Positions 12,991-25,012 are shown, numbered from the stretch's first letter. The stretch: DNA of 64,000 nucleotides from Mycobacterium sp. DL440 (GCF_011745145.1 NZ_CP050191.1:3570804-3634803); one strand, 5' to 3'. A program made the numbers and translations. Notes: generated from the sequence alone by a model not told the origin.

Positions 12991-13833
12991 CTAGTGGCCG
13001 AGCGGGTTGGCCTGAAGGAACGCATCGGCCACCGCACCGGGATCCTTGCCCTCGGCCACCTGCCTGCGCATATCGGCCAGTGACCCGGTGTCGAGGACAC
13101 CGGCTATCTCGTTGAGCGCCAGGATCTGGCGTTCGTTGAGCGTGTTGCGGCGATACAGCGGCACCACATTCTCGCCACGGATCAGAGACGTCTTGTCGGC
13201 CAGCGCGGTCAGGTCCGACGGGATGGCCGGATCGGCCGTCGTCGACCAGGCCGCATTGATCTTGCCCGCGCGCAGGGCCTCGAACAGACCCTGTTCGTCG
13301 GGGAATCTGCCGGGATCAGGCAGGCTGCAGGAACCCACCGCTTTGGGCACCTTGGCACCGACCACCGCACCTGTCCGGGCCTGCGCGCAGTTGCGGCGCA
13401 GCGCGCTCAGGTCACTCCCGCCCCACGCCGTGGTGGTGGCCTCGGTGACCACCAGCGCGGGCTTGTCCTGGGCCGACATGGTGTAGTCACCTGCCGCGAC
13501 GCCTTCGGGCAGCGCCGACACCAGGTCCCGGTAGACCTGCTCATCCGCGCGCGCCGTCGCGTTCGGGTTCAGCTCGGTCAGGAAGCGGCCGGTGAACCCC
13601 GGCTGCACCGTCACCGATCCGGAATCCAGCACGCTGGGGACACCGTCGGTCTCGGTGACCGCGGCAGGCGTGCCGTAGTAGCGCAGCGCCGCCGCATACA
13701 GATGGCCGAGCAGCGCCGACTCGGGCGCCGGCCCCGCCCCGACCGCGAGGGCGGCCGGGGTAGAACGGCCACCGCAACCGGCTGCCACCAGCGCGAACAG
13801 CACCACCAGCGCCAACGCCAGAGTGCGGCGCAT
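12991..13833 (-). CDS. lpqZ: Lipoprotein, osmoprotectant/glycine-betaine-type substrate-binding protein
   Basis: 280-residue secreted lipoprotein with a lipobox LVAAGC giving lipidation at Cys20. The mature part matches an OpuAC-type (type 2 periplasmic binding) fold, beginning with a ligand-proximal region around LLGHLYAAALRYYG and ending NEIAGVLDTG. No ABC permease or ATPase for osmoprotectants is adjacent, as for M. tuberculosis LpqZ (Rv1244), so its role in uptake is uncertain. It ends 17 bp from the convergent SDR gene and starts just after the malic enzyme gene on the same strand (8 bp), suggesting cotranscription. Confidence 0.85.
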   Translation of the reverse strand: MRRTLALALVVLFALVAAGCGGRSTPAALAVGAGPAPESALLGHLYAAALRYYGTPAAVTETDGVPSVLDSGSVTVQPGFTGRFLTELNPNATARADEQVYRDLVSALPEGVAAGDYTMSAQDKPALVVTEATTTAWGGSDLSALRRNCAQARTGAVVGAKVPKAVGSCSLPDPGRFPDEQGLFEALRAGKINAAWSTTADPAIPSDLTALADKTSLIRGENVVPLYRRNTLNERQILALNEIAGVLDTGSLADMRRQVAEGKDPGAVADAFLQANPLGH

Positions 13834-13841
13834 TCGTGAAC

Positions 13842-15053
13842 TCAGGACTCTGTGTGGTCAACCGCCGCCGCGACAGCGGCCGCAACCGCAGGGCCGACCC
13901 GCGGATCCAGCGCGCTGGGCACGATGTGGTCGACCGCCAGATCGTCGCCGACGACCGAGAAGATCGCCTCGGCAGCCGCCACCTTCATCTTCTCGGTGAT
14001 GCGGCGGGCACCGGCGTCGAGCGCTCCGCGGAACACCCCGGGGAAGGCCAGCACGTTGTTGATCTGGTTCGGGAAGTCGCTGCGCCCGGTCGCCACGACC
14101 GCCGCGTACTTGCGGGCGGCGTCCGGGTGAATCTCCGGGTCCGGGTTGGACAGCGCGAAGACGATGGAGTTGGTGGCCATCGTCGCGATGAGCTCCTCGG
14201 GCACGACGCCGGCCGACACCCCGAGAAAGACATCGGCGCCCTCGAGCGCCTCGGCCACCCCACCGGTGAGCTTGCGCGGGTTGGTACGCCCGGCCAGCTC
14301 CGCCTTGAAGGTGTTGAGGTTGTCGCGGCCGGAGTGCACGATGCCCTGCGAATCGAGCACGACGACATCGTCGATGCCCTTGTTCAGCAGGATGTTGGCA
14401 CAGGCCACACCCGCGGCGCCGGCACCCGAGATGACCACGCGCAGCGCATGGATGTCACGGTCGAGCGCCTTGGTGGCGCCCAGCAGCGCGGCCAGCACCA
14501 CGATCGCCGTGCCGTGCTGGTCGTCGTGCATCACCGGGCAGTCCAGCGCCTCGATCACCCGGCGCTCGATCTCGAAGCAGCGCGGGGCAGAGATGTCCTC
14601 CAGGTTCACCGCGCCGAACGTCGGCCGCAGCCGGATCAGGGTTTCGACGATCTCGTCGGGATCCTTGGTGGCGAGCACGATCGGGATCGAGTTCAGCCCG
14701 CCGAAAGACTTGAACAGCGCGCTCTTGCCCTCCATCACCGGCAGCGACGCCGCGGGGCCGATATCGCCGAGACCCAGCACCGCGGTACCGTCGCTGACCA
14801 CCGCGACCAGGCGGTTGGCCCAGGTGTACTTGGCGGCCAGCGTGTGATCGGTGGCGATGGCCCGGCTGACCTGGGCGACGCCAGGGGTGTAGGCAATCGA
14901 CAGCGCACGCTGGGTGTCCAGCGGCTCCTTCAACTCGACCGAGAGCTTTCCGCCTTCATGGTGATCGAAGATCTCGGCGTCTTCGATGACAACTTGCGGG
15001 GTGCGCTCCGCTGAAGGGCGCTCTGGCGAGGAGGCGACTGTACTTTCCGACAC
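13842..15053 (-). CDS. NAD(P)-dependent malic enzyme, short bacterial type
   Basis: 403-residue decarboxylating malate dehydrogenase (malate to pyruvate plus CO2). The domain order is the malic N-terminal domain (AYTPGVAQVSRAIA; NRLVAVVSDGTAVLGLGDIG), the conserved CPVMHDDQHGTAIV, then the NAD-binding domain (VVISGAGAAGVACAN; FALSNPDPEI). It lacks the phosphotransacetylase tail of MaeB. The GTG at 15053 is chosen over a TTG further upstream because a TACCCT -10 box lies exactly 6 nt before it. It occupies the place next to corA where, from memory, M. tuberculosis has mdh. It is divergent from corA. Confidence 0.9.
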   Translation of the reverse strand: MSESTVASSPERPSAERTPQVVIEDAEIFDHHEGGKLSVELKEPLDTQRALSIAYTPGVAQVSRAIATDHTLAAKYTWANRLVAVVSDGTAVLGLGDIGPAASLPVMEGKSALFKSFGGLNSIPIVLATKDPDEIVETLIRLRPTFGAVNLEDISAPRCFEIERRVIEALDCPVMHDDQHGTAIVVLAALLGATKALDRDIHALRVVISGAGAAGVACANILLNKGIDDVVVLDSQGIVHSGRDNLNTFKAELAGRTNPRKLTGGVAEALEGADVFLGVSAGVVPEELIATMATNSIVFALSNPDPEIHPDAARKYAAVVATGRSDFPNQINNVLAFPGVFRGALDAGARRITEKMKVAAAEAIFSVVGDDLAVDHIVPSALDPRVGPAVAAAVAAAVDHTES

Positions 15054-15059
15054 GGCGCA

Positions 15060-15065
15060 AGGGTA
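15060..15065 (-). promoter_or_regulatory. -10 box (TACCCT) of the malic enzyme gene
   Basis: TANNNT hexamer ending 6 nt before the GTG start at 15053, so the mRNA is predicted to be leaderless. Confidence 0.55.
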
Positions 15066-15186
15066 CTTCAATGCCAAATCTCACATGGCCGGGTTCCCCG
15101 CTGGTGAGCGTTACTTAACAGTAACTGCGCGTAGCATTCGGTGTGCTGAACAGGTTGCTGCACACCGCGCAGGAAGGTCGCAGATC

Positions 15187-16290
15187 ATGCCCTCATTCCG
15201 CGCCTTGCCACCGGCCCTGCGCTCGACCGCAAGGCCCCGGCCCGCCGACCCCGACGCCAAGACTATCCACGTTCCGGTCGCCCGGGCGATGGTCGATTGC
15301 GGTATCTACTGCGGCGGTGACCGATTACCCGGCAAGTACACCCACGCCGCAGCACTGAACAAGGTCCGCGAATTGCAGGAGACGGGCCAGAAGGCGTTCG
15401 TCTGGATCGGGCTGCACGAACCCGACCAATTCCAGATGCAGTCGGTGGCAGACGTTTTCGGATTGCACGAGCTGGCCGTCGAGGACGCGGTGCACGCCCA
15501 CCAGCGCCCCAAGCTCGAGCGCTACGACACGACCTTGTTCCTGGTGCTCAAGACAATCAACTATGTCGAGCACGAGTCGGTGGCGCTGGCCCGCGAGATC
15601 GTCGAGACCGGCGAGATCATGATCTTCGTCGGGCCGGACTTCGTCGTCACCGTCCGTCACGGCGAACACGGCGGACTGGCCGGTGTGCGGAAGCGGCTCG
15701 AATCCTCGCCTGCCATCCTCAAACTCGGACCGTTCGCGGTCATGCACGCGATCGCCGACCACGTGGTGGACAGCTACCTCGACGTGACCGATCTGATGGA
15801 GACCGACATCGACGCCATGGAGGAGGACATCTTCTCCCCCGGCACGCACACCAACATCGAATGTATCTACCTGCTCAAGCGGGAGGTCGTCGAAATGCGC
15901 CGGGCGGTGGCGCCGTTGACCCTCGCGCTGGCGCGGTTGCTGACCGACCACAACGACCTGATCTCGGTCGAGGTACGCAGGTACATGCGCGACGTGCACG
16001 ACCACAATGTGCAGGCCTCCGATCGCGTCACGAGCTACGACGAGATGCTCAGCTCGTTGGTGCAGGCCGCACTCGGCAAGGTCGCCATGCAGCAGAACGT
16101 CGACATGCGCAAGATCTCGGCGTGGGTGGCCATCGCCGCCGTGCCGACCGCGATGGCCGGCATCTACGGGATGAACTTCGAGCACATGCCCGAATTACAA
16201 TGGACCTGGGGCTATCCCGCCGTCTTACTGGCGATGGCCACCATCTGCTTCGTGCTGTATCGCACGTTCCGCCACAACGATTGGCTCTAG
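15187..16290 (+). CDS. corA: CorA-type magnesium/divalent cation channel
   Basis: 367-residue pentameric Mg2+ channel of the CorA family. A long cytosolic alpha/beta and helical domain (about 1-300) leads to two C-terminal membrane helices. The selectivity signature YGMN closes the first (AGIYGMNFEHMPE), and the protein ends in a basic tail FRHNDWL. The ATG at 15187 follows AGGAAGG at a 9-nt spacing, and the length fits M. tuberculosis CorA (Rv1239c). Its last 4 bp overlap the convergent SUFU-like gene. Confidence 0.93.
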   Translation: MPSFRALPPALRSTARPRPADPDAKTIHVPVARAMVDCGIYCGGDRLPGKYTHAAALNKVRELQETGQKAFVWIGLHEPDQFQMQSVADVFGLHELAVEDAVHAHQRPKLERYDTTLFLVLKTINYVEHESVALAREIVETGEIMIFVGPDFVVTVRHGEHGGLAGVRKRLESSPAILKLGPFAVMHAIADHVVDSYLDVTDLMETDIDAMEEDIFSPGTHTNIECIYLLKREVVEMRRAVAPLTLALARLLTDHNDLISVEVRRYMRDVHDHNVQASDRVTSYDEMLSSLVQAALGKVAMQQNVDMRKISAWVAIAAVPTAMAGIYGMNFEHMPELQWTWGYPAVLLAMATICFVLYRTFRHNDWL

Positions 16291-16898
16291 CTGGGGCTTG
16301 CGGCCCGCCGGGCCGGATCCAGCACGTCCACCCCGTCGGCCTGCCACGCCTCCCGCATCGCGTCCGCACCTTTGAGCCGGACCCAGGCCGCCTCGGTGGC
16401 GGTGATCGGCGTGGCCGTGAACATGGTCACGGCGGACAATGGATCGGGCAGGGCCACCTCGCCGATATCGCCGGCGCCCAACAGGAATGCGCTGAACGGT
16501 CCGGACTCGAACAACGGTGTCTCCAGATCGACGAGCGCGTCGGCTTCCAGGACCAGCCCCTCCACCGCGGGCGCGGCGGCAAGGACGGCCAGTGATCGAG
16601 CCAGCCCGCCCGGCGTCGGCCCCCGTAGCGACAGCACCACCTCGGCCCGGGGACCGTGGATCGGATCGGAGACCAGCTCGGTCGGATCGAACATCGGGTG
16701 ACGCGAACAACCCAGCGTCACATAGTGATACAGATCCTGCCCGCTACCACCGGCGCGCAGGTCCGGGCCGAACCGCAGGACGTCGATGCGCTCGGTACCC
16801 AGGAAGGTGACGCTGGCGCTGACAGGTTCTGCGGTAATGCCTGCCGCACCGAAGTATTCACCCACCCGGGCGCGAACGGCAGCCAGGACGTCGATCAC
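16287..16898 (-). CDS. Suppressor-of-fused (SUFU)-like domain protein
   Basis: 203-residue soluble protein. The pattern [24 protein letters not shown], with DGxxHYVTLG-like spacing, and the later EVVLSLRG match my recollection of the SUFU-like fold found in bacterial proteins of unknown function. Its ATG overlaps the sugC stop by 4 bp (ATGA), so it is translationally coupled to the trehalose importer. A role in trehalose uptake is only suggested by this context. Confidence 0.7.
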   Translation of the reverse strand: MIDVLAAVRARVGEYFGAAGITAEPVSASVTFLGTERIDVLRFGPDLRAGGSGQDLYHYVTLGCSRHPMFDPTELVSDPIHGPRAEVVLSLRGPTPGGLARSLAVLAAAPAVEGLVLEADALVDLETPLFESGPFSAFLLGAGDIGEVALPDPLSAVTMFTATPITATEAAWVRLKGADAMREAWQADGVDVLDPARRAASPS

Positions 16899-18160
16899 TC
16901 TGCTGTCGGTTCTGCGGCCGCCTCGGCCGACTCGGGTTCCTGGGCTTCCTCGGGTTCCTGGGCCTCCTCGGGTTCCGCGGCTGGCTCGACGCGGGTCAGA
17001 TTCAGCCCGGTCTCAGCATCGAAGATCGCCAACTTCGAGGTGTCGAAAGCCAATTGGATCTGCTGACCGCCCGCCACCGTGGACTCGGCGGACACCCGGG
17101 CCACGAACTCATTGGCACCGGCGCCCGAATCGGCAGCCAACTCGGCGAGCTGCGCCGCCTCGGCGCCGGCACCCTCGATGGCGAAGTGAACGTACTTGTC
17201 GGCACCCAGCGACTCCACGATGTCAGCGCGCACCGGGAAGCTCAGTGCCCGGATCCGCGCGTACCCGTCGAGCAGCGAGGCGTCTTCGAGGTGCTCGGGA
17301 CGGATCCCGACGATGATGTTGTCCGGCTTGGGCTGACGCTCCAACAGGTCATGCACCTGTTGGGTAAGGGTGACGTCGCCGAACGGCAGCCGCACCCCGA
17401 CGTCGGTGAAGGTGGCCGAGAAGAAATTCATCGCCGGTGATCCGATGAAGCCGGCGACGAACAGGTTCGCCGGGTTGTTGTACAGCTCGTCGGGCGTGCC
17501 GATCTGCTGGATCTCCCCGGCCAGCAACACCACAACCCGATCGCCCAGGGTCATCGCCTCGGTCTGATCGTGGGTGACGTAGACCGTGGTGGTGCCCAGT
17601 CGGCTCTGCAGCCGTGAGATCTCGGCGCGCATCTGCACGCGCAGTTTGGCGTCCAGGTTGCTCAGCGGCTCATCCATCAGGAATGCCTTGGGGCGGCGCA
17701 CGATTGCCCGGCCCATCGCCACCCGCTGACGCTGCCCGCCCGACAACTGTGCCGGCTTGCGGTCGAGTAATTCGGTCAGGTCGAGGATCTTGGCAGTCTC
17801 TGCGACCTTGGCCTCGATCTCGTCCTTCTTGAGCTTGGCCAGGGTCAGCGGAAAGGCGATGTTCTGTCGCACGGTCATGTGCGGGTAGAGCGCATAGGAC
17901 TGGAACACCATGGCGATGTCGCGGTCCTTGGGCGCCTTCTCGTTGACCCGCTCACCGCCGATATGCAGCTCGCCCGACGAGATATCCTCAAGCCCGGCAA
18001 TCATGTTCAGGGTGGTCGACTTACCGCACCCTGACGGCCCCACCAGGATGATGAACTCACCGTCGGCGATGGTCATCGAGAACTCTTTGACGGCCTCTCT
18101 CGTGCCGCCCGCACCGTCGGGGTAACTCTTGGTGACCCGGTCCAACACAATTTCGGCCAT
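16895..18160 (-). CDS. sugC: Trehalose ABC importer ATPase
   Basis: 421-residue ABC ATPase of the MalK/UgpC group that powers LpqY-SugAB trehalose recycling. It has Walker [10 protein letters not shown] at residues 41-49, the signature [14 protein letters not shown], Walker [13 protein letters not shown] and the switch HVTHD-type [10 protein letters not shown], followed by the C-terminal TOBE/OB regulatory domain ([12 protein letters not shown]). The tail beyond it is Glu/Ala/Pro-rich with a short tandem repeat (EEAQEP twice), making the protein slightly longer than M. tuberculosis SugC. It lies 4 bp from sugB and overlaps the SUFU-like gene. Confidence 0.96.
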   Translation of the reverse strand: MAEIVLDRVTKSYPDGAGGTREAVKEFSMTIADGEFIILVGPSGCGKSTTLNMIAGLEDISSGELHIGGERVNEKAPKDRDIAMVFQSYALYPHMTVRQNIAFPLTLAKLKKDEIEAKVAETAKILDLTELLDRKPAQLSGGQRQRVAMGRAIVRRPKAFLMDEPLSNLDAKLRVQMRAEISRLQSRLGTTTVYVTHDQTEAMTLGDRVVVLLAGEIQQIGTPDELYNNPANLFVAGFIGSPAMNFFSATFTDVGVRLPFGDVTLTQQVHDLLERQPKPDNIIVGIRPEHLEDASLLDGYARIRALSFPVRADIVESLGADKYVHFAIEGAGAEAAQLAELAADSGAGANEFVARVSAESTVAGGQQIQLAFDTSKLAIFDAETGLNLTRVEPAAEPEEAQEPEEAQEPESAEAAAEPTAE

Positions 18161-18164
18161 CCAA

Positions 18165-18997
18165 TTACCCCTTTACCGCACCGGATGTCAGGCCAGCGAC
18201 GATGCGCCGCTGGAAGATGAGAACAAAGATAATGATCGGGATGGTGATGACCATCGCGCCGGCCGCGATCGACCCGGTCGGCTCCTCGAACTGGGAACTG
18301 CCGGTGAAGTTCGCGATCGCCACCGGCGCGGTGATCGCCCGCTCGGTCGCGGTCAACGACAGCGCCAACAGCAGGTCGTTCCACGCGAAGATGAACACCA
18401 GGATGGCTGCTGTAACGATGCCCGGGGCCGCCAACGGTGCGATCACCCTGCGGAAGGCCTGCGCCGGGGTGGCCCCATCCATCTTCGCGGCCTTCTCCAG
18501 ATCCCATGGGATCTCCCGGAAGAACGCCGAGAGCGTGTAAATCGCCAGCGGCAGCGCGAAGGTGATGTAAGGAATGATCAGCCCGGGCCAGGTGTCGAAC
18601 AGGCCGATACTGCGCCACAGATTGAAAATCGGTGTCACCAACGAGATCTGCGGGAACATCGCGATCAGCAGGGCCACGCCCACCAACAACTTCTTGCCGG
18701 GGAAGTCCAGCCGTGCCACCGCATAGGCGGCCATGCCGCCGATGGCCACGGCGATCACCGTGGTGATCAACCCGATACCGATCGAGTTGATCAACGCCGA
18801 GCTGAAGATGTTCCCGGTGAAGATGCCCTTGTAGTTCTCGAAGGTGATCTGCGACGGAATCAGCTTGCCGTCCTTCACACTCGACGTCGGCTTCAACGAA
18901 AGCGACAGGATCCACAACACCGGCACCAGCGCGTAGAGCACCACCAAGATGTTCACGACCGTCCAACCGGTCGCGCGTCGCGCACCCACTCGCTCAG

Positions 18998-19001
<4 letters not shown>
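18165..19001 (-). CDS. sugB: Trehalose ABC importer permease SugB
   Basis: 278-residue inner-membrane permease of the MalG type, six transmembrane helices. The EAA-loop that docks on SugC is seen as [19 protein letters not shown]. It forms the channel with SugA and returns trehalose released during mycolate transfer to the cytosol. Its ATG overlaps the sugA stop by 4 bp. Confidence 0.95.
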
Positions 19002-21421
<2,420 letters not shown>

Positions 21422-21466
21422 CTGCGGACATTTGCCACCGCGATGGGTGCGGGCCAGCGCGTCGAG

Positions 21467-21973
21467 TCAGATCGTCAAGCGCGCCAGCAGATTTCGACCC
21501 TGCTCGGCACCCTGCGGGTCGCACAGGACGTCGTAGCGGCCGGCGACCAGCTGCATCGTCGAACTGAAATCTCTTGTGCCCCGAGCCATCGCATACGGGA
21601 TCGCCGAGGTGATCAAGCCGAAGAAGACACCCGCGATCAGGCCGGTGAGCAGCGCACTCCACGGGTTGGGGCTGAAGAAACCGAGGATCAACCCGATGAA
21701 GAGGCCGAGCCAGGCGCCGGACAGCACACCACCACCGAGCACCTTGGGCCAGCTCAGCCGGCCGGTGACCCGCTCGACCTGCATGAGATCCACCCCGACG
21801 ATCGTCACCTGCTGCACCGGAAATTGTTGGTCGGACAGGTAGTCGACCGCACGCTGGGCCTCCGCGTACGTCGGGTAGGACCCGATCGGCCAGCCTTTGG
21901 GCGGTGTCGGCAACGCACCACGCGCAGTAGGCGCGGCGCCCGGTGTCTGACCGGACTGAAATGGGCTCGTCAT
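21467..21973 (-). CDS. Membrane protein with general-stress-protein-type N-terminal domain (Rv1234-like)
   Basis: 168-residue protein. After a Pro/Ala-rich leader, residues about 30-65 (GSYPTYAEAQRAVDYLSDQQFPVQQVTIVG) match the small alpha/beta domain named after Bacillus general stress protein YflT. Two transmembrane helices follow (about 78-98 and 104-126) with a short cytosolic tail. GGAGGAGAG before the ATG confirms the start. Function is unknown. It reads into lpqY from 157 bp upstream on the same strand. Confidence 0.78.
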   Translation of the reverse strand: MTSPFQSGQTPGAAPTARGALPTPPKGWPIGSYPTYAEAQRAVDYLSDQQFPVQQVTIVGVDLMQVERVTGRLSWPKVLGGGVLSGAWLGLFIGLILGFFSPNPWSALLTGLIAGVFFGLITSAIPYAMARGTRDFSSTMQLVAGRYDVLCDPQGAEQGRNLLARLTI

Positions 21974-22086
21974 CGAACTTCACTCTCCTCCGCACCGCCT
22001 GCCCGGCGGCGGCTCTCGTTACAGCAACGCCCTCACACCGGAATTGGTGCCGGCGTCACGCCCCCGTGGCGTCATTTTGCGTGCGC

Positions 22087-22092
22087 TAGGTT
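22087..22092 (+). promoter_or_regulatory. -10 box (TAGGTT) of the DUF4190 gene
   Basis: TANNNT hexamer ending 7 nt before the ATG at 22100, so the mRNA is probably leaderless. The same hexamer recurs before glgC and the LOG gene. Confidence 0.55.
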
Positions 22093-22099
22093 GATCAGC

Positions 22100-22693
22100 A
22101 TGACAAACGCGGACGGCAACGCGGGCGAAACGCCGCCATCCGACCCCGGTTCCCAGCCGGCCGAACCGTTGTCCAGCGGCTACGAAGCACCTTCGATCGA
22201 GCACTCCCAGGATCGGCCGGATACCGGCGAGGCGCAACCGTCATACGGCGCACCCTATCCGCCGGCGATCGACTACCCCGCCGACATTCCGTACGACTAT
22301 CCGCCGCCGCAAGGTCTGCCGCCGGCGTTCCCGGGTGCCTCCAGCTATCCCCCGCCGCCGCCCGGATACCCGCCGCCACCGGGTTACGGCATGTCCGGGT
22401 ACCCGGGATATCCCGGTGGTTACGGGATGCCACCGTCGAACCCCACCAACAGCTTGGCGATCGGATCGCTCGTCGCCTCGATCCTGTCGCTGCCGCTGTT
22501 CGCCATGTGCGCGATCGGAATGCTTTCCGCGTTCATCGGCATCGGCCTCGGGATCGGCGCGCTCAACCAGATCAAGCGGAACCCACAGCCGGGTCACGGC
22601 CTCGCTGTCGCCGGCATCATCGTCGGCGCGGTCGGGGTCATCCTCAACGGACTGGTGATTCTGTTCTTCCTGATCGGCGTGTTCTCCACGTAA
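22100..22693 (+). CDS. Proline/tyrosine-rich DUF4190 membrane protein (Rv1233c-like)
   Basis: 197-residue protein. Residues 1 to about 115 are disordered, rich in Pro, Tyr and Gly (repeats of YPPPPPGYPPP type). The rest is a DUF4190 domain of two transmembrane helices with the short loop GIGALNQIKRNPQPGHGLAVAG between them. Pro/Tyr-rich membrane proteins of this kind are common in the actinobacterial envelope; no function is assigned. Confidence 0.82.
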   Translation: MTNADGNAGETPPSDPGSQPAEPLSSGYEAPSIEHSQDRPDTGEAQPSYGAPYPPAIDYPADIPYDYPPPQGLPPAFPGASSYPPPPPGYPPPPGYGMSGYPGYPGGYGMPPSNPTNSLAIGSLVASILSLPLFAMCAIGMLSAFIGIGLGIGALNQIKRNPQPGHGLAVAGIIVGAVGVILNGLVILFFLIGVFST

Positions 22694-22697
22694 GCGA

Positions 22698-22718
22698 CCG
22701 CACCGAATTGCCGTGCGG
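22698..22718. terminator. Possible bidirectional terminator
   Basis: CCGCAC (22698-22703) and GTGCGG (22713-22718) form a 6-bp GC-rich stem between the convergent DUF4190 and CoA-ester lyase genes. It is short and has no T-tract. Confidence 0.35.
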
Positions 22719-22734
22719 CACCACACGACCCGAG

Positions 22735-23727
22735 TCAGCTCGGCGGGCGGAACCGTTCGGCCTGCCGCGTCATTCCCGCCGCGCGGCCCTTGCCCGCGAT
22801 CACCAGTGCCATCTTGCGGCTGGCCTCGTCGATCATCTCGTCCCCCAGCATCACCGCTCCCCTGGACCCACCGGCGTGCGAGGTGTGCCACTCGTAGGCG
22901 TCCAGGATCAACTCTGCGTGATCGTAATCGGCTTGGCGCGGGCTGAAGATCTCGTTGCCCGCCTCGATCTGGTCGGGATGCAGCACCCATTTGCCGTCGT
23001 AGCCCAGTGCGGCCGAGCGTCCGGCCACCCGGCGGAACCCGTCCACATCGCGCACCTTGACGTACGGCCCGTCGATCGCGTTGATGCCGCGACTGCGCGC
23101 GGCGATCAGGATGCGCATCAGTACGTGGTGATGGGCGTCGCCGATGTCATACCCGTCGGGCTGCCCGCCGACCTCCAGGGTGCGCATGTTGAGGCTGGCC
23201 GCCATGTCCCCGGGCCCGAGCACCAGCGCCTGCACCCGTGGTCCGGCTGCGATCGCGTCGACATTGGTCAGTCCCTGCGCGTTCTCGATCTGTGCCTCGA
23301 TGCCGATCCGACCGGGTTCCAGGCCGTGGGTGCTCTCCAGTTGCGACAACAGCAGATCGAGTGCCTGGACATGTGCCACCTCGGTCACCTTGGGCAACAC
23401 GATGAGGTCGATGGACGCCCCGGCTGAAGCCACAGTGGACACCACCTCGATCACGTCGGCGTAGGTCCACGGTGTGGTCCAGTCATTGACCCGCACCCCA
23501 CGCAGCTGCCCTGCCCAGCCGTCGTCGGCCAACGCCGCCGCGACCTGTGTGCGGGCCGATGCCTTGGCCTCGGGGGCAACCGCGTCCTCAAGGTCGAGGA
23601 ACACCTCGTCAGCAGGCAGACTTCTGGCCTTCTCGATCATCTTCGGGCTGCTACCCGGAACCGAGAGGCACGTTCTGCGGGGTCGATACGTGTTCTCCAC
23701 GACCACAGTCTCTACCCTTTGACTCAT
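22735..23727 (-). CDS. HpcH/HpaI-CitE family CoA-ester lyase (malyl-CoA lyase-like)
   Basis: 330-residue TIM-barrel enzyme of the citrate-lyase beta/malyl-CoA lyase family, which cleaves or forms CoA thioesters in a Mg2+-dependent way. Diagnostic segments are RTCLSVPGSSPKM (CoA site), DLEDAVAP, IEAQIENAQGL (metal-binding Glu), LVLGPGDMAASL and GKWVLHPDQI. There is no neighbouring citrate lyase alpha subunit, so it is a stand-alone enzyme; the substrate (malyl-, beta-methylmalyl- or citramalyl-CoA) cannot be chosen. The start is uncertain: the ATG at 23727 overlaps the divergent gene's ATG, while GTG codons at 23706 and 23700 lie just before the conserved region. Confidence 0.85.
   Translation of the reverse strand: MSQRVETVVVENTYRPRRTCLSVPGSSPKMIEKARSLPADEVFLDLEDAVAPEAKASARTQVAAALADDGWAGQLRGVRVNDWTTPWTYADVIEVVSTVASAGASIDLIVLPKVTEVAHVQALDLLLSQLESTHGLEPGRIGIEAQIENAQGLTNVDAIAAGPRVQALVLGPGDMAASLNMRTLEVGGQPDGYDIGDAHHHVLMRILIAARSRGINAIDGPYVKVRDVDGFRRVAGRSAALGYDGKWVLHPDQIEAGNEIFSPRQADYDHAELILDAYEWHTSHAGGSRGAVMLGDEMIDEASRKMALVIAGKGRAAGMTRQAERFRPPS
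23713..23718 (+). promoter_or_regulatory. -10 box (TACCCT) of the MgtE-like gene
   Basis: TANNNT hexamer ending 7 nt before the ATG at 23726, predicting a leaderless transcript. The box lies inside the start of the divergent CoA-ester lyase gene. Confidence 0.5.
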
Positions 23728-25012
23728 GGCGGCGGTGAACAGGGTCTACGCGGCGCGGCTTGCAGGGATGGTGGTGCTGGGCCCCGACGGGGAGTCCATC
23801 GGCCGTGTCCGCGATGTGGTGATCAGCATCAGCATCGTCCGCCAGCAACCGCGAGTTCTCGGCCTGGTGGTCGAATTGCTCACCCGACGAAGGATTTTCG
23901 TTCCGATCCTGCGGGTCACCGCGATCGAGCCCGGCTCGGTGACGCTGGCCACCGGCAGCGTGTCGCTGCGCCGCTTCGCCCAACGACCCGGCGAGGTGCT
24001 GGTTCTGGGCCAGGTGCTGGAAACCCGGGTGCGTGTCGACGATCCCGATCTGGAGCAGCTCGCCGGAATCGACGTCGTGGTAGTCGATCTGGGTATCGAG
24101 CAGACCCGGACCCGCGACTGGGTGGTGACCCGGGTGGCGGTGCGCCCTCAACGACGCCTGGGGCGGCGCACCAACATCCACGTCGTGGAGTGGCAGAACG
24201 TGCACGGACTCACCCCGTCCGGTCTGGCGATGCCCGACCAGGGCGTGGCCTCGCTACTCGAGCAGTTCGAGGGACAACGACCGATCGAGGTGGCCGAGGC
24301 CCTGCGCGAGCTGCCGGTCAAGCGGCGCTACGAGTTGTACCGGGCGTTCGACGACGAGCGACTGGCCGACGTGTTGCAGGAGCTGCCCGAGGACGAGCAG
24401 GCCGCGGTGCTGCGCCAGCTGAACACCGAGCGCGCTGCCGACGTCCTGGAGGCAATGGACCCCGACGACGCCGCCGACGTGCTGGGGTCGATGACGCCGG
24501 CCGACGCCGAGACCTTGCTGCGCAAGATGGACCCCGAGGATTCCGAGGATGTGCGACGGCTCCTGGCCCACTCGCCGGACACCGCGGGCGGGCTGATGAC
24601 CAGTGAGCCGGTGGTACTGGCGCCGGATACCACCGTCGCGGAGGCGCTGGCACGGATCCGCGACCCCGACCTCACCCCGGCGCTGGCGTCGATGGTCTTC
24701 GTCACGCGGCCCCCCAGCGCCACCCCGACCGGGCAGTACCTGGGTTGCGTCCACCTGCAGCGGTTGCTGCGCGAACCGCCCGCGGCACTGGTCAGCGGCA
24801 TCGCCGACACCGATCTGCCAAGCCTGAGCCCGGCCGACTCCCTGGCCTCGGTGACCCGCTATTTCGCCGCGTACAACCTGGTGTGCGGCCCGGTGGTCGA
24901 TGAGGAGAACCACCTGCTGGGCGCGGTGTCGGTCGACGACGTGCTCGACCACATGCTGCCCGACGACTGGCGTGAACGCGACGAGCCCGAGCTCCCGGCG
25001 GCGAGCTCATGA
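23726..25012 (+). CDS. MgtE-N/CBS cytosolic protein without the channel domain (Rv1232c-like)
   Basis: 428-residue soluble protein. The N-terminal region (about 1-75 and a second copy to about 165) resembles PRC-barrel domains (LGPDGESIGRVRDVVI). Then come an MgtE intracellular N domain of repeated helical units (residues about 175-290, LADVLQELPEDEQAAVL, ADVLEAMDPDDAADVL) and two CBS motifs to the end (GLMTSEPVVLAP; GAVSVDDVLDHML). The transmembrane pore of MgtE is absent, so it cannot itself transport Mg2+; it may sense Mg2+ or partner another protein. It overlaps the DUF1003 gene by 4 bp, which suggests joint action. Confidence 0.85.
   Translation: MAAVNRVYAARLAGMVVLGPDGESIGRVRDVVISISIVRQQPRVLGLVVELLTRRRIFVPILRVTAIEPGSVTLATGSVSLRRFAQRPGEVLVLGQVLETRVRVDDPDLEQLAGIDVVVVDLGIEQTRTRDWVVTRVAVRPQRRLGRRTNIHVVEWQNVHGLTPSGLAMPDQGVASLLEQFEGQRPIEVAEALRELPVKRRYELYRAFDDERLADVLQELPEDEQAAVLRQLNTERAADVLEAMDPDDAADVLGSMTPADAETLLRKMDPEDSEDVRRLLAHSPDTAGGLMTSEPVVLAPDTTVAEALARIRDPDLTPALASMVFVTRPPSATPTGQYLGCVHLQRLLREPPAALVSGIADTDLPSLSPADSLASVTRYFAAYNLVCGPVVDEENHLLGAVSVDDVLDHMLPDDWRERDEPELPAASS

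Noticed and set aside
13836..15014. 392-codon ORF opposite the malic enzyme
   Set aside because: Antisense shadow with no recognisable domain.
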